From: Phyto melanocephala
Taxonomy: Eukaryota; Arthropoda; Insecta; Diptera; Rhinophoridae
NCBI GenBank assembly: GCA_941918925.1
Contig: OW799233.1
Location: 172,402,235-172,466,234 of the forward strand
Direction: 5' to 3'
DNA length: 64,000 nucleotides
In this document: piece after piece, positions 10,698-22,400 of the stretch
Numbering within the stretch: position 1 is the first letter of the stretch
Layout of the letters: every line of letters starts with the position of its first letter
Notes under the pieces: model-generated
Database searches by the model: none
Told to the model about the DNA's origin: nothing
The model's input: the letters and a program-made list of their open reading frames with translations, nothing else
Made by a program: the position numbers and the translations under genes

Positions 10698-12221
10698 GCT
10701 TAGTCTAGACGGCATGTTGAACAGCATATGTATGCTAATATTTATTTGCTTTAAAATAACAGCAAATGTCTGTGGTAGCATATTGAATATGTTGGTTCTT
10801 TACACGATATGCTGAAAGTACCAAATTTTTTAAATTCAACATACGCCAACTAATGATATTTCAACATATGAGTTAGCATAAAATTTTTGTGTATACACGA
10901 TATGTTGAATTTCGTTTAATTATTGTATGCTGAGTCGTATGACCATTTGTTTTTATATTTGTATATGCCAAATAAGTTTTAAAATCCCCTCTTTTTTTTG
11001 AGGCAATTATATTTATATGTATGTGAAAATAAAAAGAATAATCTGAAAAAGTATATCTTTTATTAAATTCTATTAAATTAAATTCTAATTAAACTCAGAC
11101 CTGAGCAAAATTTAAAAATACTAATTTATTATATATAATTTATATTATAATAATTTATTTTTCATATTATACTATCATTATCACAATTAAATTTTTTTTA
11201 ACGAAAATTTCAAATAAACTGCAGCCTGTGTAATATTTAAAAATATTAGCAGTAACTTTTCTTTATGTCTTTTTAGAGTCTGAAACATAACCGAGTATTT
11301 TTACTTAAGTTTATAGAAGAAAATTAAGTTTTCAAATTTAAATCATTTAATTAGGCTCAAGTAGACTAGAGTACATTACAAAAATTATTAGAATTCAAAA
11401 TGGCATTCGAAGCAATATAATATATCGATGTCTTACTTCCTCAACCTCGTAACTTAAAAAATACGGTTTTGACTTTTTCATATCAAACGCTTGTTTTATG
11501 CTTTAACTCAAAAGGATTAGCATATTATTACAACTAATATACATAAATACAATTAATTCCTTAATAATTGTATTTAAACTTTTAACCAAACACCGAAGCA
11601 TAAAAAGATAAACCGTTTTTTTTTCTCTCCTGAAAAATTTTATTTTTTAAGATACGAGGTTGAGGAAGTAAGGCATCGATATATCAGGGTATAGACATGA
11701 GATATATAAACTCTGAAATGTAGGATATTCTACGATTTGTTTTTTTTTCTTCATAGAATTTTACTATTGCTTTACTATGAACATGATGGAGAAAGTTATA
11801 TACATTTGGCAAATCCGAATAAAGCAATCTGACCAATAATATTTTTTTTTTAATGCTACAGTTTTCGCAAGTAATAATAAAAAACTTACATCAACCATTT
11901 TGCCTATATAACTAATGTATAACTTACACATTCTAGCAAAGAATAAAACTAATTAGGCAACACTGAAACAATTCTATATGCTACTACATTTGCTATATCT
12001 GTCTTCAAACGTAGGAAATTTGTCAAGCACTAAAAATATGCTGTCTACACGATATGTTTTAATCGTCAACATACATATGATGGCATTGTTAAAAAAGTGT
12101 CAGCAAAAGATGTTAAACATGCATATAATGAAAAAATTTGACGTTTTCACGATATGCTGGCACTAATAACAAATTTTTAAGCATAAATTTGCTGATTGAA
12201 TATATCGTCTGGACTAAACTT
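10698..12221. mobile_element. TIR element with subterminal repeats, no transposase
   Basis: The ends match in inverted orientation: TTAGTCTAGACGGCATGTTG on the left and the reverse complement of CAATATATCGTCCAGACTAA-like sequence on the right (right end reads ATATCGTCTGGACTAA). Inside both ends, variants of CACGATATGCTG recur (near 10805, 10894, 12040 and 12150), plus CAACATA motifs. Clustered subterminal motifs of this type are known as transposase-binding sites in hAT, P and related DNA transposons. No transposase frame remains in the 1.5 kb. The target duplication could not be decided, so the superfamily is left open. Confidence 0.6.
11421..11683. mobile_element. Nested inverted-repeat element (MITE-like)
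   Basis: The left arm TATATCGATGTCTTACTTCC, then TCAACCTCGTAACTTAAAAAATA, is matched by the right arm, whose reverse complement is TATATCGATGCCTTACTTCC, then TCAACCTCGTATCTTAAAAAATA. Arms are about 45 bp with two or three differences. The spacer is AT-rich and noncoding. It lies inside the 10698-12221 element, so it inserted later or belongs to its interior. Confidence 0.75.
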
Positions 12222-14745
12222 TAAATACATTACAAAATTCATTATTTTTATATATCCTACTCCGTTTCAAACTAAAATCTTACAGTAATAATAACGATAA
12301 AATAAGCACTTCTTCCTGGGTTGTACAACACCCGCTACTTCAGATATTTTTATTGTCATCAGCATTTCCCTTCAATAGCAAGGTTTAAAAGTTTACTTTT
12401 TTTATAGGGTATCAAGCACTCATTTTCCATTTAAACTCGAATAAATAAATTAGTTACACTGTCCTTTCTGTTCCGTTATGAATCAGTTGGCTGTTTCTTG
12501 TTTATAGTGTATATGTCGATTTTCAGTTGACTTTCGTTCCGCTTAGGACAAAACTGTAAGAACAACATTATGCTGTCGTTGTTATAAAAGGAGACTATAC
12601 ATGATCACTCGTCAAGCCTTTTGCTAGTATTTTTATAACAATTTTTAGGTTTTACACAGAAATAATATTGTAACACATACAATCGAATTTTCACATAGCC
12701 TATCACAATACATGCTGATTATGCTTGATGTGGGTCTAGTCCACTGCGGTGAAAGAAACATATTTAAGTGCCTTTGTTGTAAAGGTGGCTGCAATAGATC
12801 GACTCTATTTTTTCATAAATATTCTATATAAATTCTATATTTCTAGTAAAATTTTGTGTATTTTTTTTGTGGTAAACAAAAACTGCATTATATTAAAACA
12901 CTCACTGGACTATGCGGAACTGCATAAATAAATAGCCTTAGCCACTTACAAAACCACAAAAAAAGTGCAGACCCTAAAAAAAGTAAATAAAAAAATTTTA
13001 TTGTAACTAAATATTAAATTACAATCCAAAAAAGTTTAAAAATGACACCCAACACTAATACAAAGATTTACCGCGTTTAATAACTCTAAAAGCACAAATT
13101 TGATAACACTGTATAAGAATTAACTCACTCTCCATTAGGCTGCCTTTAGTTGTCTTTCCTTTATATGAAAGTGTATTCGTTTGTATATAAAATTATTTAT
13201 TTATTTTACAATTATTTTATTTTTCTGAATATTTAATTTATTTTATTTTTGATCAATTATTTAATAAATATATGTCTCATAAAGGCAGGCAGAAAATATT
13301 TAAATTGAATCTATTTAGCAAATCTTTATCACAGATGCTTATGCATTTTTGGCTTATTCCATAGCATTTTAATAAGATTTTCTTTTAAGGAAAATGCGAA
13401 AGAAAACTCAATTTACTTTAATACATAAACATTTTCCTCTTAAACATTGCAAATTTTTCTATTTTTATATTTCTTTCTTATTTTTTTATTAAATAAACTA
13501 TACAACTTATTTTTTTCCATCCACATTTATAGTTTTGTTAGCAAACTTAGTTGAGGTTCGTTAAATTTTTCACTTCATTTCCACTTTGTAGTTGGTAACA
13601 AATACAGAAAACACACACAAACACATACCAGTAGTTAGTTAGAAAAAAAACAAGATTTTTTACAAAAAAAAATTTATATTATTTTCCGTTTATAAAGTTT
13701 TACTACGTACATTGTTAAAACGTATTACTACCGCACGTTCTTCATGTACTTTCTCGTCTACAGGTCTGCGTTTTTTTTCTTTTTGTTCATACCTCTTAGA
13801 TAGGGAACAACAACTACAGTAAAGTGCAACGAAACCCCAACAAAAACCGTTTGAAGAAAAATTTCATTAATAAAATTCATATGTACAAGTGGTAGTGGCA
13901 CAAATGTTTGTATGCTTGAATGTGTGTGTGTGTGTGTATGGCTGTAACTATATGCGTTAGTTAGTACATTAGTTGTGGCAAATAGTAGAAAAACACAGCT
14001 AATGCTAATGTAACAAAAGCGAGGGGTAGTATAAAAAGGCATATCAAACATTTCAATACAAATTGCTTACAAATATTATACTTTTTGTTAAATATTTCAA
14101 TGGATTTGGAAATGATTTGAAAGTTTTGCTTTGAAATAAAGCTTCTTATATCTTTGCTTTATAGATTATATTTTTTTAATCTAAAAATGTATTCATTAAA
14201 GAAGTTCTAAAATATATCGGCAGACAATAAAACTAACATGTCTCCGAGTGTGGGTGTTGGAGGTGTTTTTTAGCTATCGCTGACAATCAGTTAACCTTTT
14301 CTTAGAGACATTCTGTGAATATGTTTTTTTTTTTTGTTTCAGAAACACTCTTCTTCTTTGTCGCTTTTGTTTTGAAATTTTTGATATATTTTTTGCTTAT
14401 AAAACTTTTTAACAAAAATAGGATAAATTTTTTTTTTTTTGATTATTAAAAATTTTTTTCCATTTAAAATTGTTTTCAAGCAACTTGGGCACTACCAAAA
14501 ACATTTTGTAATTAATTACAGGTATAATTACTAATTAAGTATAATAAGCAATTACCAATTACTAGTTACATTTATTGGGTAAAATATAATTGAAAATAAT
14601 TGCTGACAATTTTGTAATGATTTAATGAAAGTATTTGTTAAAAACAACATAATTATTACAAAACACTAACACCACACAAATCAAAGAATAACTTTAATAG
14701 AAACCAATTTTATAAGCTAATATCATCACATAACATAACGTAATT
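12222..14745. other. No recognisable gene; GT microsatellite
   Basis: AT-rich. A (TG)n tract lies at 13919-13938. TGTCTCCGAGTGTGGGTGTT at about 14240 resembles the SINE-tail motif GGTCTCCGAGTGAAGGTG seen at 25.1 kb, too short for a firm call. Confidence 0.5.
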
Positions 14746-14748
14746 GTA

Positions 14749-15617
14749 AAAGGTTTTCCAATAAGAGTGATATCATTTCTTTAAGAAAATTAAAAATTTT
14801 TTTATTTAATGTGAAGTACATTCAATGCAAATAAGTTCTAAATAAAACGTCATTTCAATGGCCTCCATGACTTCTTCTGCAGGAACGAGTTCGTTGAACC
14901 CAATTTTTAAGAATTTTTTCTATTAAATCAAGTCGTATGTCATGAATAGCACGTTCAGTATTGACTTGTAAAGTTTAAAGAGAGCCTGGTTTATTTCGAA
15001 AGACCACTGATTTTAAATAATTCCACAAGAAATAGCCTAATGATGTTAAATCACTTCTTGGAGGCCATTCAATATCACAATTTCTTGAAATAATTGAATC
15101 TCGAAACTTTTCTCGCAATAGTTCAATAGTTGCATTTGCTGTGTGCCACGTAGCCCCATCTTGTTGGAACCAAATGTTGCCAAGATCAATTTCGGACATG
15201 AACATTTGATTAACATCGATCTGTACCGCTCTCCATTGACAGTAACGGTGTTACCAGCTTCATTTCGTAAGAAGTACGGATCGATGATTCCACCAGATCA
15301 AAAACCACACCAAATTCAATTCACATGAATGTATTGGTTTTTCAGGAATAATTTGTGGATTTTCTTCGCACCAAAATCGACAGTTTTGTTTATTTGCTGC
15401 ACCACTCAGATAAAAGTGAGCCTCATCTGTAAAGACTATTTTCTTGAAAAAAAAAACGATAATTTTAATAACAAAACTGAATAATTTGTAAACGTTATTG
15501 TTGCGTACATCTCTCCATGATGAAATTGTAAACAGTACTGAATACAATGAAAAACAAATGACAGATCATGGCCGAAACGTCACTTCAAAATCATATCATC
15601 CGTATTGAAAAACCTTT
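14749..15617 (-). mobile_element. DD41D-like element, decayed
   Basis: The left end AAAGGTTTTCCAATAAGAGT, then GATATCAT, is matched by the right end, whose reverse complement reads AAAGGTTTTTCAATACGGAT, then GATATG. TA lies outside both ends (14747-14748 and 15618-15619). Length is about 869 bp. TIR sequence differs completely from the 2249/6413 pair, so this is a separate family within the same broad lineage. Confidence 0.7.
14862..15465 (-). pseudogene. DD41D-like transposase, catalytic half only
   Basis: Minus-strand reading gives KKIVFTDEAHFYLSG (first catalytic Asp kept in TDE), NKQNCRFWCEENPQII, then after a frameshift near 15250 MFMSEIDLGNIWFQQDGATW (second Asp kept), CDIEWPPRSDLTSLGYFLWN and a decayed C-terminus (RSHGGH). 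The third catalytic Asp is replaced by Gly in SLGYF, and one residue is missing just before it (PPRSDL where copy 1 has PPISCDL). The helix-turn-helix N-terminus is absent, so this copy too is internally deleted. It is non-functional by several independent lesions. Confidence 0.8.
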
Positions 15618-15849
15618 TAGTAGATAAGAATGACTTGTTGGGGTTGAAACTCCCGTACATCGTTTTTTGAGTCCCCTACCCTTGCATTTAACTTTTCACA
15701 CCAGATATTATTTACTTCATTAGTCAAGTTTTCCAAAAAGGGGCTGAGACATATGAGAATAAAATAGTACGCTATTTAAAATTTTAAATTTCAATAAAAG
15801 ATTACTTTGACTTTGAAAGGAAGTATAACATTCACTTTAATATTTAGGT

Positions 15850-16085
15850 TTATGTTTGACATTTGCAAAATGGGATGCTATACGCCCAAACAAAATTTAA
15901 AACTTACTTCTAAAGTGGAGTCTTTAACGTTAACTGTAAGATTGGCCTTCAGTACAGTTTGTGCGTCAATTTGTGAAGAAAGATTATGAAAGTAGATCGT
16001 TATTGGACAAAGCAACCCATGTACGTTCTCAGCCAGTGCACGCATGAAACATCAATTAACATCAACTTTGAGAAGAATTTTGCAT
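15850..16085 (+). pseudogene. DD41D-like transposase, N-terminal fossil
   Basis: From 15870 the reading is MGCYTPKQ.LKL..KVESLTLTVR, the family-type start (Met-x-x-Tyr-Thr-x-Gln), then after frameshifts FVKKDYESRSLLDKATHVRS and TLRRILHK-like sequence near 16055-16078. These correspond to the first and second helix-turn-helix regions. The catalytic part does not follow; the next transposase match begins at 16400 and overlaps the same domain, so they are probably two insertions. Confidence 0.55.
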
Positions 16086-16089
16086 AAAT

Positions 16090-16400
16090 AAAGAATTGGG
16101 TTGATTGGAACCAATCATGGTAGTCATATAAATAATATTGTGTTCCATTCCTAAATGCAAAGTTCACCAGTTCCAATAAAACCAGAAATTTAAAAAAAAA
16201 ATTAATCGGTACTTTTTTATAGCCAACCTTACTTTCAAATGGCCTACCCTGTTGCCTATGCACGCTAATACATAAAGATTCAATATTATTAAGTCAAAAA
16301 TATTATGTTCTAAAGGATATCTCAGTATGAACGCACTTTTAAATGCAGTTTTTGCAATTAAAATTTGATAGCTTGCACATATGTTTATTCCGATTATAGA
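16090..16400. other. Unassigned spacer between transposase fossils
   Basis: A minus-strand open frame covers part of it, but I recognise no motif. It may be the rest of one of the neighbouring elements or a separate insertion. Confidence 0.4.
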
Positions 16401-17065
16401 ATGCTTTACAAAAGAATAACGCATCATTATTGTGAAAATTGTGTGTCAGCGTACCAAATGGTCTCTTGAAAACATTGATGTTCTATACAAGAGTATCGCC
16501 GAAGTCCCGAAATATCAATTCGGCATGGTTTTCAACAATATTACAAAGTACTCTGCAGTGAATTTTAACAAAAGATCTCCATTTTCATACGTACTCAGGC
16601 TTACTCAGGAACACAAACCAGCAGATAACGGAGAACGCCAGCAATTTGTTAAATGGGTATTGAAGCAAAGTAAAGTCTATCACAATTTCTCATAAAACAT
16701 TTTCTTCCCCGACGAAGCGTATTGTCAACTGAATGTCTTCGCGAATACACAAAATTTACACCAAATTTTTGAATTTAGAACTAAGAAAATTCTTCTACAA
16801 TCCACGAGCAACAAACGTACACACAAAGAGCAACTATGTGGTGTGTCTTTTGGTAAGACAGCGTGATTGCGCTTTCCTTTTTGAAAATGAGAAAATTGCA
16901 GTGACTGTGAATGGCGTTGGTAACAGGAACACAGTTCTTATTGATTGCAAGGGACGGCATGAATATAAAAGTCATGGATCTGGACGGCATAAATCTGGAT
17001 GACGTGTCGTTTCAGCAAAACGGCACCACCTGCCATACCGCCGATACAACAATCTAGTAATCGCA
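16400..17065 (+). pseudogene. DD41D-like transposase fossil
   Basis: Reads RIIIVKIV, then a shortened helix-turn-helix region (ENIDVLYKSIAEVPKYQ), LRLTQEHKPADNGERQQFVK, and after a stop at 16692 and a frameshift FFPDEAYCQLN with the first catalytic Asp. Further on, GINLDDVSFQQNGTTCHTAD shows the second catalytic Asp changed to Asn. The third Asp region is not recognisable. Multiple stops and shifts make it dead. No TIRs were identified. Confidence 0.7.
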
Positions 17066-17194
17066 GCAACTATTTCCGTAACAAATAATCTAACGATATT
17101 CTACTGTCCATCAAGATTATGCAATTTAACGCCGATCGATCGCTTTTTCATTCTAATTGTTATTTATACAATATTCATTTCAGAACCTATAATT

Positions 17195-17420
17195 TATTTA
17201 TTTTTTGAAAGCTCAATTGCTCAATGTCCGTCTGTCCGTGTGTTGGTTGGAATTTATTTGTTGAAGCCCCCACATGTTCCATAGATCTGTGTTTGGTATC
17301 AATAATTCAAAAATATTCGGGGATAAATTGTTATGGAAAGTTAGCACAGTCGGCCCATAACTTTAAAAAAAATAACACGACTGACTCTGTTTTCACCACA
17401 TTTTCTACAAGTTTTTAATA
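17195..17420 (+). repeat. Interspersed GGGTATA family, internal piece
   Basis: CAATGTCCGTCTGTCCGTGT, TTGAAGCCCCCACATG and ATATTCGGGGATAAATTG match 55.4-55.5 kb in order. No termini are left. Confidence 0.55.
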
Positions 17421-19735
17421 TGATATGCTATTTGAAAAACATTTTTAATAAATTTTTTAAATTAATCGGTGTGATACGGTGATACTGAAGCTACCAATTG
17501 ATTTTTGGACATGTTGAAGTTAATCTTACACGCCTCACATGCACACGCTGTAATCTCAAAAACTAAAAATTATACAAATTTTCTATTTATGTTAAAAAAT
17601 TTTTAAAAATATTTTGCCTATACTTTAAGAAATAAGAAATTTTCCTCCTGGCCTCATATCATCACCATTTAATACACTTTTGTGTTAGTGTTAGTATTAC
17701 AAATTGTATACATTTTTATTAAAGTCCATGCTTACTGTATTATGGAGTATGACTGACGATGCTTGTTTCTATCACTATGTAAGTATGTGTTCGAGTAACA
17801 GAATTTTGTAGGTATTCCACAGTGTTGTTGTTTTGTAGTGGCTTTTTATTGTAGCCATGGTAATAATGCACTACTGACACGTCTACATATATAGTGTCCA
17901 CTATTAAAGCGCCACTTAGTTTTTTCTCTCCACATAAAAAATATCCTTTTTATAAAAGTTTTTGAAAATAAGTTTTCTTTAATAACACTAGTTGGCGCTG
18001 CCTTTCAGGACGCTTTTACCACAATGACGTGAAATGAATTGTTGGTGTAGCAACGCTGACCACAACAAAAGTCAGTCTAAATATACATCTGACATTTGAT
18101 GACGTATGAATGAGAGAATGAGTGTAACGGAAAAAATTTTAATATTTGATATATAAAGAGTTTTATAAAAAATATAACTGTGACATAGCATCCTGATCAC
18201 AGAAAATGTTCGAAGTTCCTTAGGTTCAGGTTTAAAATAAGTTTTTCTTAACTTGTTACAAAATTTGTGTTTAAACGCTGAAAAAGATTAAATCCTAAAA
18301 CTGTTTCAAAATTAGTTTTTACAAAGCCGGTGTTATTTTGCTTTGTAAAAATTAATTTTGAAAAAATTTACTTTTTGGCAATACTCAATTATTTTAAAAT
18401 TGTTTTTTTAAGGTCAAAAACCTCTGTCGTTTCGTTTCATAATTTATTATGATTTTTTCACCTGTAGATAAATAGAAAATTTTTTTTATGATTTCGATGT
18501 ACAAAGCACTGAACTAAAATATTTGAAATTATAAACAGATTGTATTTCTTAAAATAAAATTTTTTTAGTTTTTTTTTTCAAATTAGTGACCCATAATTAA
18601 CACGAACAGGTGGATATTTCGTGACACAATTAAACCAAGAAAAATATATCAAAAACAAAAAAAAAAACATATAATTGTACCCTCAAGGTCTGTTTACTTA
18701 AAAAACCCTTAAACAAAAAACAAGGAAAAAAGGAAATACCTAAAAATATTTTGGTTTTTTTTCGCCAACATCAGTCAGCCCCAAAATTAGCTCGTTCGTG
18801 ATGATAACAAAACATTGACCGCATTTTCATCCAAAGTTCTAAATGAATCAGAACCCTGACAGACATGCGTTATTCAAGCAATAAAAAAGAAGTATAGAAA
18901 TAAAATTAAAACATTGAGTTGATTTGGGTATAAAAAAATTGGTAAAGAAACTCACTTACACACACACACACACACAAACATACCAAAAAAAAAAACTTAA
19001 ATGAAATGTTAAATAAATGTTCTACTTATTTAACTTAAGAACATGAACGGAATGAAAAGCAGTTTTTGGCTGTTTTTCAAACTAATTGGGTTAAACTTTG
19101 TTTTTTAAAGGCAAAGGCAGTTTTTAGATATTTTTTGTTGCTTTTGTTTTTCTCAACTTAAACTTAAGCACTACAATATTTCGGTAATCGACTTTACTTA
19201 GCTGCTAGCAATTACCAATGTACGTGCTGTAAAATACAAATACGAACCAACACAAATTTACTAATACAAACATAAATGTGTATAATAAAGTTAGCAGGGA
19301 CTACGGCCACAATCAGTAAATATGTTATATCAACAAAGACCAAGGCTAAAACAACAACAACAATAATTATATAGAGTAATGGAAATCTATCGATAGTTAA
19401 AGGCCATAATGTTGTTTAAACACAAGCTTAAATGTTTAAATACGAACCTGCCAAGAAAATTAATAGAAGCGAAATGAATCGAATCGAATCAAAGCGAAAC
19501 GAAACGAAACCAATGCAAATGAATGTTCCAAGTTAAATGAATGAATAATTAGCATTTCATTGTCTAAATAGAAGAAATAAAGAGTCGTAATTGTTACACC
19601 TAAGGCAGGTTCATATGGTTGTAATTACACATGCACGAACAAACATACATTCAAGGTTATGCATAATAGACTATTGATTGGGTTAATTAAGAAATTAAAA
19701 ATACATTTGTAAACACAAAATTTAATCCAGCATAA
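17421..19735. other. No recognisable gene; CA microsatellite
   Basis: AT-rich. A (CA)n tract lies at 18957-18978. No coding or inverted-repeat signal was found. Confidence 0.55.
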
Positions 19736-19737
19736 TG

Positions 19738-20275
19738 TCTCTATTTCTATAGAGAACTCTTTTTTACAGGGAGCAGAAAGTTGTACACGCCCGCTCATAA
19801 TGGGCGGTTATAACAAGATGGTTTAACTGAGGAGCAGATTGTGTGTATTACAATCAGCTATTGGGAATAAAGTTTTTGTGGCAAAAATACGAAAGAAAAG
19901 TGCTTGCATTTTAAATGTCCACCTCAAAGTTAACATAAGTTTTCTATTTCTATAGCGCTCTTTTTACTGGAAGCAGAAAGTTGTACACGTCCGCTCATAA
20001 TTGGTGGCTTTAACATAGTCGTTTAACTGAGGAGCAGAAGGATGACACGCAAAATCGTGAAACGTTACACATTTTTTTTCTTTTTTTTTTTGTTAATTGC
20101 TGTCAAAACGGAGTCATACAGACTCCACTTGACTGTTTGCGTGCAGTGAACTACCACGTAAACCAACGAAAAGCAGGTGATTTGTATTAATATCAGCCAT
20201 TAGGAATGAAGTTTTTGTGGCAAATATACGCAAGAAAAGTGTTTGCATTTCAAATGTCCGCCATCAAGTTGGGGC
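19738..20275 (+). repeat. Direct duplication with an internal length difference
   Basis: Copy 1 (about 19738-19935) and copy 2 (about 19937-20275) share CTATTTCTATAG, GGAGCAGAAAGTTGTACACG, CGCTCATAAT, GTTTAACTGAGGAGCAGA, then GGAATRAAGTTTTTGTGGCA, AAAGTGYTTGCATTT and AAATGTCC. Copy 2 has about 130 extra bases between GAGGAGCAG and AAAGCAGG, containing CAAAACGGAGTCATACAGAC. The extra block is bounded by AGCAG repeats, so copy 1 may be its deletion product. It is noncoding. Confidence 0.75.
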
Positions 20276-20521
20276 TAGTGTTAAGTAATCCCTCAGTAGC
20301 CTCAAACTTTACTAATTCTTAACAAAAATTTCTATCAGCTATTAAAAGCGTACAACAACAAAAAACACATGAACAAACAAAGCAGATGCCAAACAATACT
20401 TTTCTATTATTAGCAGAGAAAAGGACCTCAAGGGAGAGTTGGATTTCACTACTTATAAAAATGTTTCATAAAACTATGTTTATAAATATTTCGTATTTAA
20501 TTTAAATGAATTGTTTTTAAC

Positions 20522-20753
20522 TACACACAGAGAAAATAGTTAAACGAATGATTTAATTCTTGCAATAAAACTTTTCTTTAAAAGTTACAAAATTTATTTT
20601 GCAAGAATTTTTATTTCTTAATTCTGACTACATATCTATAATCCGAAACAAAATTTTGTAGATACAGTCGTAAAATTATACTATCACAACTAAGTAAACT
20701 ATGCAATTGGCATGAATTGTAAAACTCACAACCGATACTATTGTCTCCGTGTA
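20522..20753. mobile_element. Small MITE with TACAC ends
   Basis: The left end TACACACAGAGAAAATAGTT pairs with the right end, whose reverse complement is TACACGGAGACAATAGTATC. Length 232 bp, noncoding interior. The target duplication is unclear. Confidence 0.5.
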
Positions 20754-20918
20754 CTAACTTCCTTTTCCTATTGCTAATCTATGGGGTTTAACCCTAAATT
20801 TTCCAAAGAACAAATAAAACTTCAGTTCACTAGATAGGTGAAAGCTTCTTTAATGTCAAGATATACACAAAAAGTCCTGTTCAGCTGTCACAATGAGTCT
20901 GTGCTTAATATAGGCGTG

Positions 20919-21132
20919 AAGTGCCCCGGTGGACTAGTCAGTAGTATGCTGGCCTGCTAGTTTGAGAGTTGCGGGTTCAATTCCCGCCAGAGACTCTGGA
21001 CTAGTCTGCTTCTCTTCTCTCTTTTCTATTCTATTCTTACTTCCTATTCAGGTATCACAATGGGATCATTATAATGGACGCAAATGAGCTGCTGCACAGC
21101 AGCTGCCTGTTCTACCTAACCTAACCTAATAT
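20919..21132 (+). repeat. tRNA-derived SINE, copy 1
   Basis: GGTGGACTAGTCAGTAGTAT resembles an A box and GGTTCAATTCC at 20974-20984 is a B box. A pyrimidine-rich body follows, then ATCACAATGGGATCATTATA, an AGCTGCTGCACAGCAGCTGC palindrome, and a (CTAACCTAAC)-type tail. The copy at 21937-22140 matches through the whole length. A LINE 3' end lies immediately downstream. Confidence 0.82.
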
Positions 21133-21214
21133 AGGCATGCTGTTAACACTTCCTTGCGTTGTCTGATATTTTTTTTATCCATCTTGTCCAGAATTCGCTA
21201 TGATTGTTCTTTTC

Positions 21215-21690
21215 ATAAGAATTTTGTTAGGCTAATAGGTTTAAAGATGTAGAATCCTTCAATTATCTCGGGTGTAAAATTACGAAAGACAGTAGCTCTA
21301 CAGCTGATATTGATGACCGCATTAAAAAACACGTCTTGCGTTTCTCAAGTTGCACAAGGTTTGGCGCGCTAACAACTTATATCAGAAGACCAAATTACGT
21401 ATATTCAACTGCAGCGTAAGATCTCTGCTGTTATATGGTTGCAATGCATGGAACTTACAAAATTAACCACAAAGAAAATACAAACGTAATTCCTGGATCC
21501 GAGCCATCAGAAAAATACATGAAGCTTCTCGTCTTACATGGAACGAGATTAAGCCAGTTGCCAGAGATATAAATAGATGGAGAGAACTCGTTGACGCCCT
21601 ATGTTCCCTGTGAACATTTTATCTAAATATCTTATTTTGCATTTTTATATGTATAATATTTGGGATAAATAAAGAACATATATAAATATA
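21215..21690 (+). mobile_element. Non-LTR retrotransposon (LINE) 3' fragment
   Basis: Frameshifted reading gives FNYLGCKITKDSSSTADIDD (21258 on), LLYGCNAWN (about 21425) and TRLTWNEIKPVARDINRWRE (about 21528), then LVDALCSL and a stop at 21612-21614. This is the usual end of the reverse-transcriptase thumb and C-terminal region of LINE ORF2. An AATAAA signal at about 21665 and an A/T-rich tail follow. The 5' part is missing, as expected of truncated reverse transcription, and several frameshifts make it dead. The clade was not determined. Confidence 0.75.
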
Positions 21691-21936
21691 TAATAGGTCT
21701 ATACGCTCTAGAATATAAGTAGCTATCCTTTACTGGCTTAGGTATGAAAACGACTCTTCAATACATGCATACCTTATGCATACTATGGGCAAGTAGTGAA
21801 AATATTCGCCAGCCTGTTATCTATTAAGTAGATTAATAGTCCTCGGAAGGAGATTGGAAACAATATTTCACCTCTATTATAAAAGCATAAAGTACCACGC
21901 TCACACAAAGTAATTATTATTCAGTTATCTCTAGTT

Positions 21937-22140
21937 AGGGTGTCCCAATGGACTAGGCAGTACTGTGCTGCTCTGCTGGTCTGCGGGTTGCGGTTTCGAT
22001 TGCCGCCAGAGACTCTGGACGGTCTGCTTATCTTCCTTTTTTATTCTATTATATTCTTTGTATTATATTGGGATATCACAAAGGGATCAATACGGTGGAC
22101 CCAAGTAAGCTGCACAACAGCCGCCTTTTCTACCTAACCT
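21937..22140 (+). repeat. tRNA-derived SINE, copy 2
   Basis: CCAATGGACTAGGCAGTACT (A box region), GGTTTCGATTGCC (decayed B box), GCCAGAGACTCTGGAC, then ATCACAAAGGGATCAATACG, AAGCTGCACAACAGCCGCC and a CTACCTAACC tail. Same family and orientation as the copy at 20919-21132. Confidence 0.8.
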
Positions 22141-22339
22141 ATCTCTAGCTACCGAGTCTAATGAAACCTTGCATGTTTTACAGTTTCCGTTTAAATACAA
22201 CATTTAAAAAAAAAAAAGTGGACAGTATCACTACTATTGCAGAAATTCTTTTGTTTCCATTTTGAGACGAAAATAACAAGTCTTTTATTATAAAGAGATT
22301 ATTCTACAATACCTGTTGTTATCAAACTATATCACAAAA

Positions 22340-22400
22340 TTGCTGATGGATATCAAAAATTCGGCAGAGCCTAATATAGCGCTCAGATTTGTTTTCTCCT
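22340..22400 (+). repeat. Interspersed GGGTATA family, terminus only
   Basis: GGATATCAAAAATTCGGCAG, then AGCCTAATATAGCGCTC, matches the hairpin-bearing terminus at 55.9 kb and 1.22 kb. No body is attached. Confidence 0.5.

Noticed and set aside
13758..14051. 97-codon minus-strand frame with a hydrophobic start
   Set aside because: Contains a Thr-His run from the GT microsatellite; no domain; composition expected by chance.
20919..21000. tRNA gene suggested by A and B boxes (also at 9325 and 21937)
   Set aside because: No closed acceptor or anticodon stem; the boxes are followed by SINE bodies and tails, and the 20.9 and 21.9 kb copies match beyond any tRNA length.
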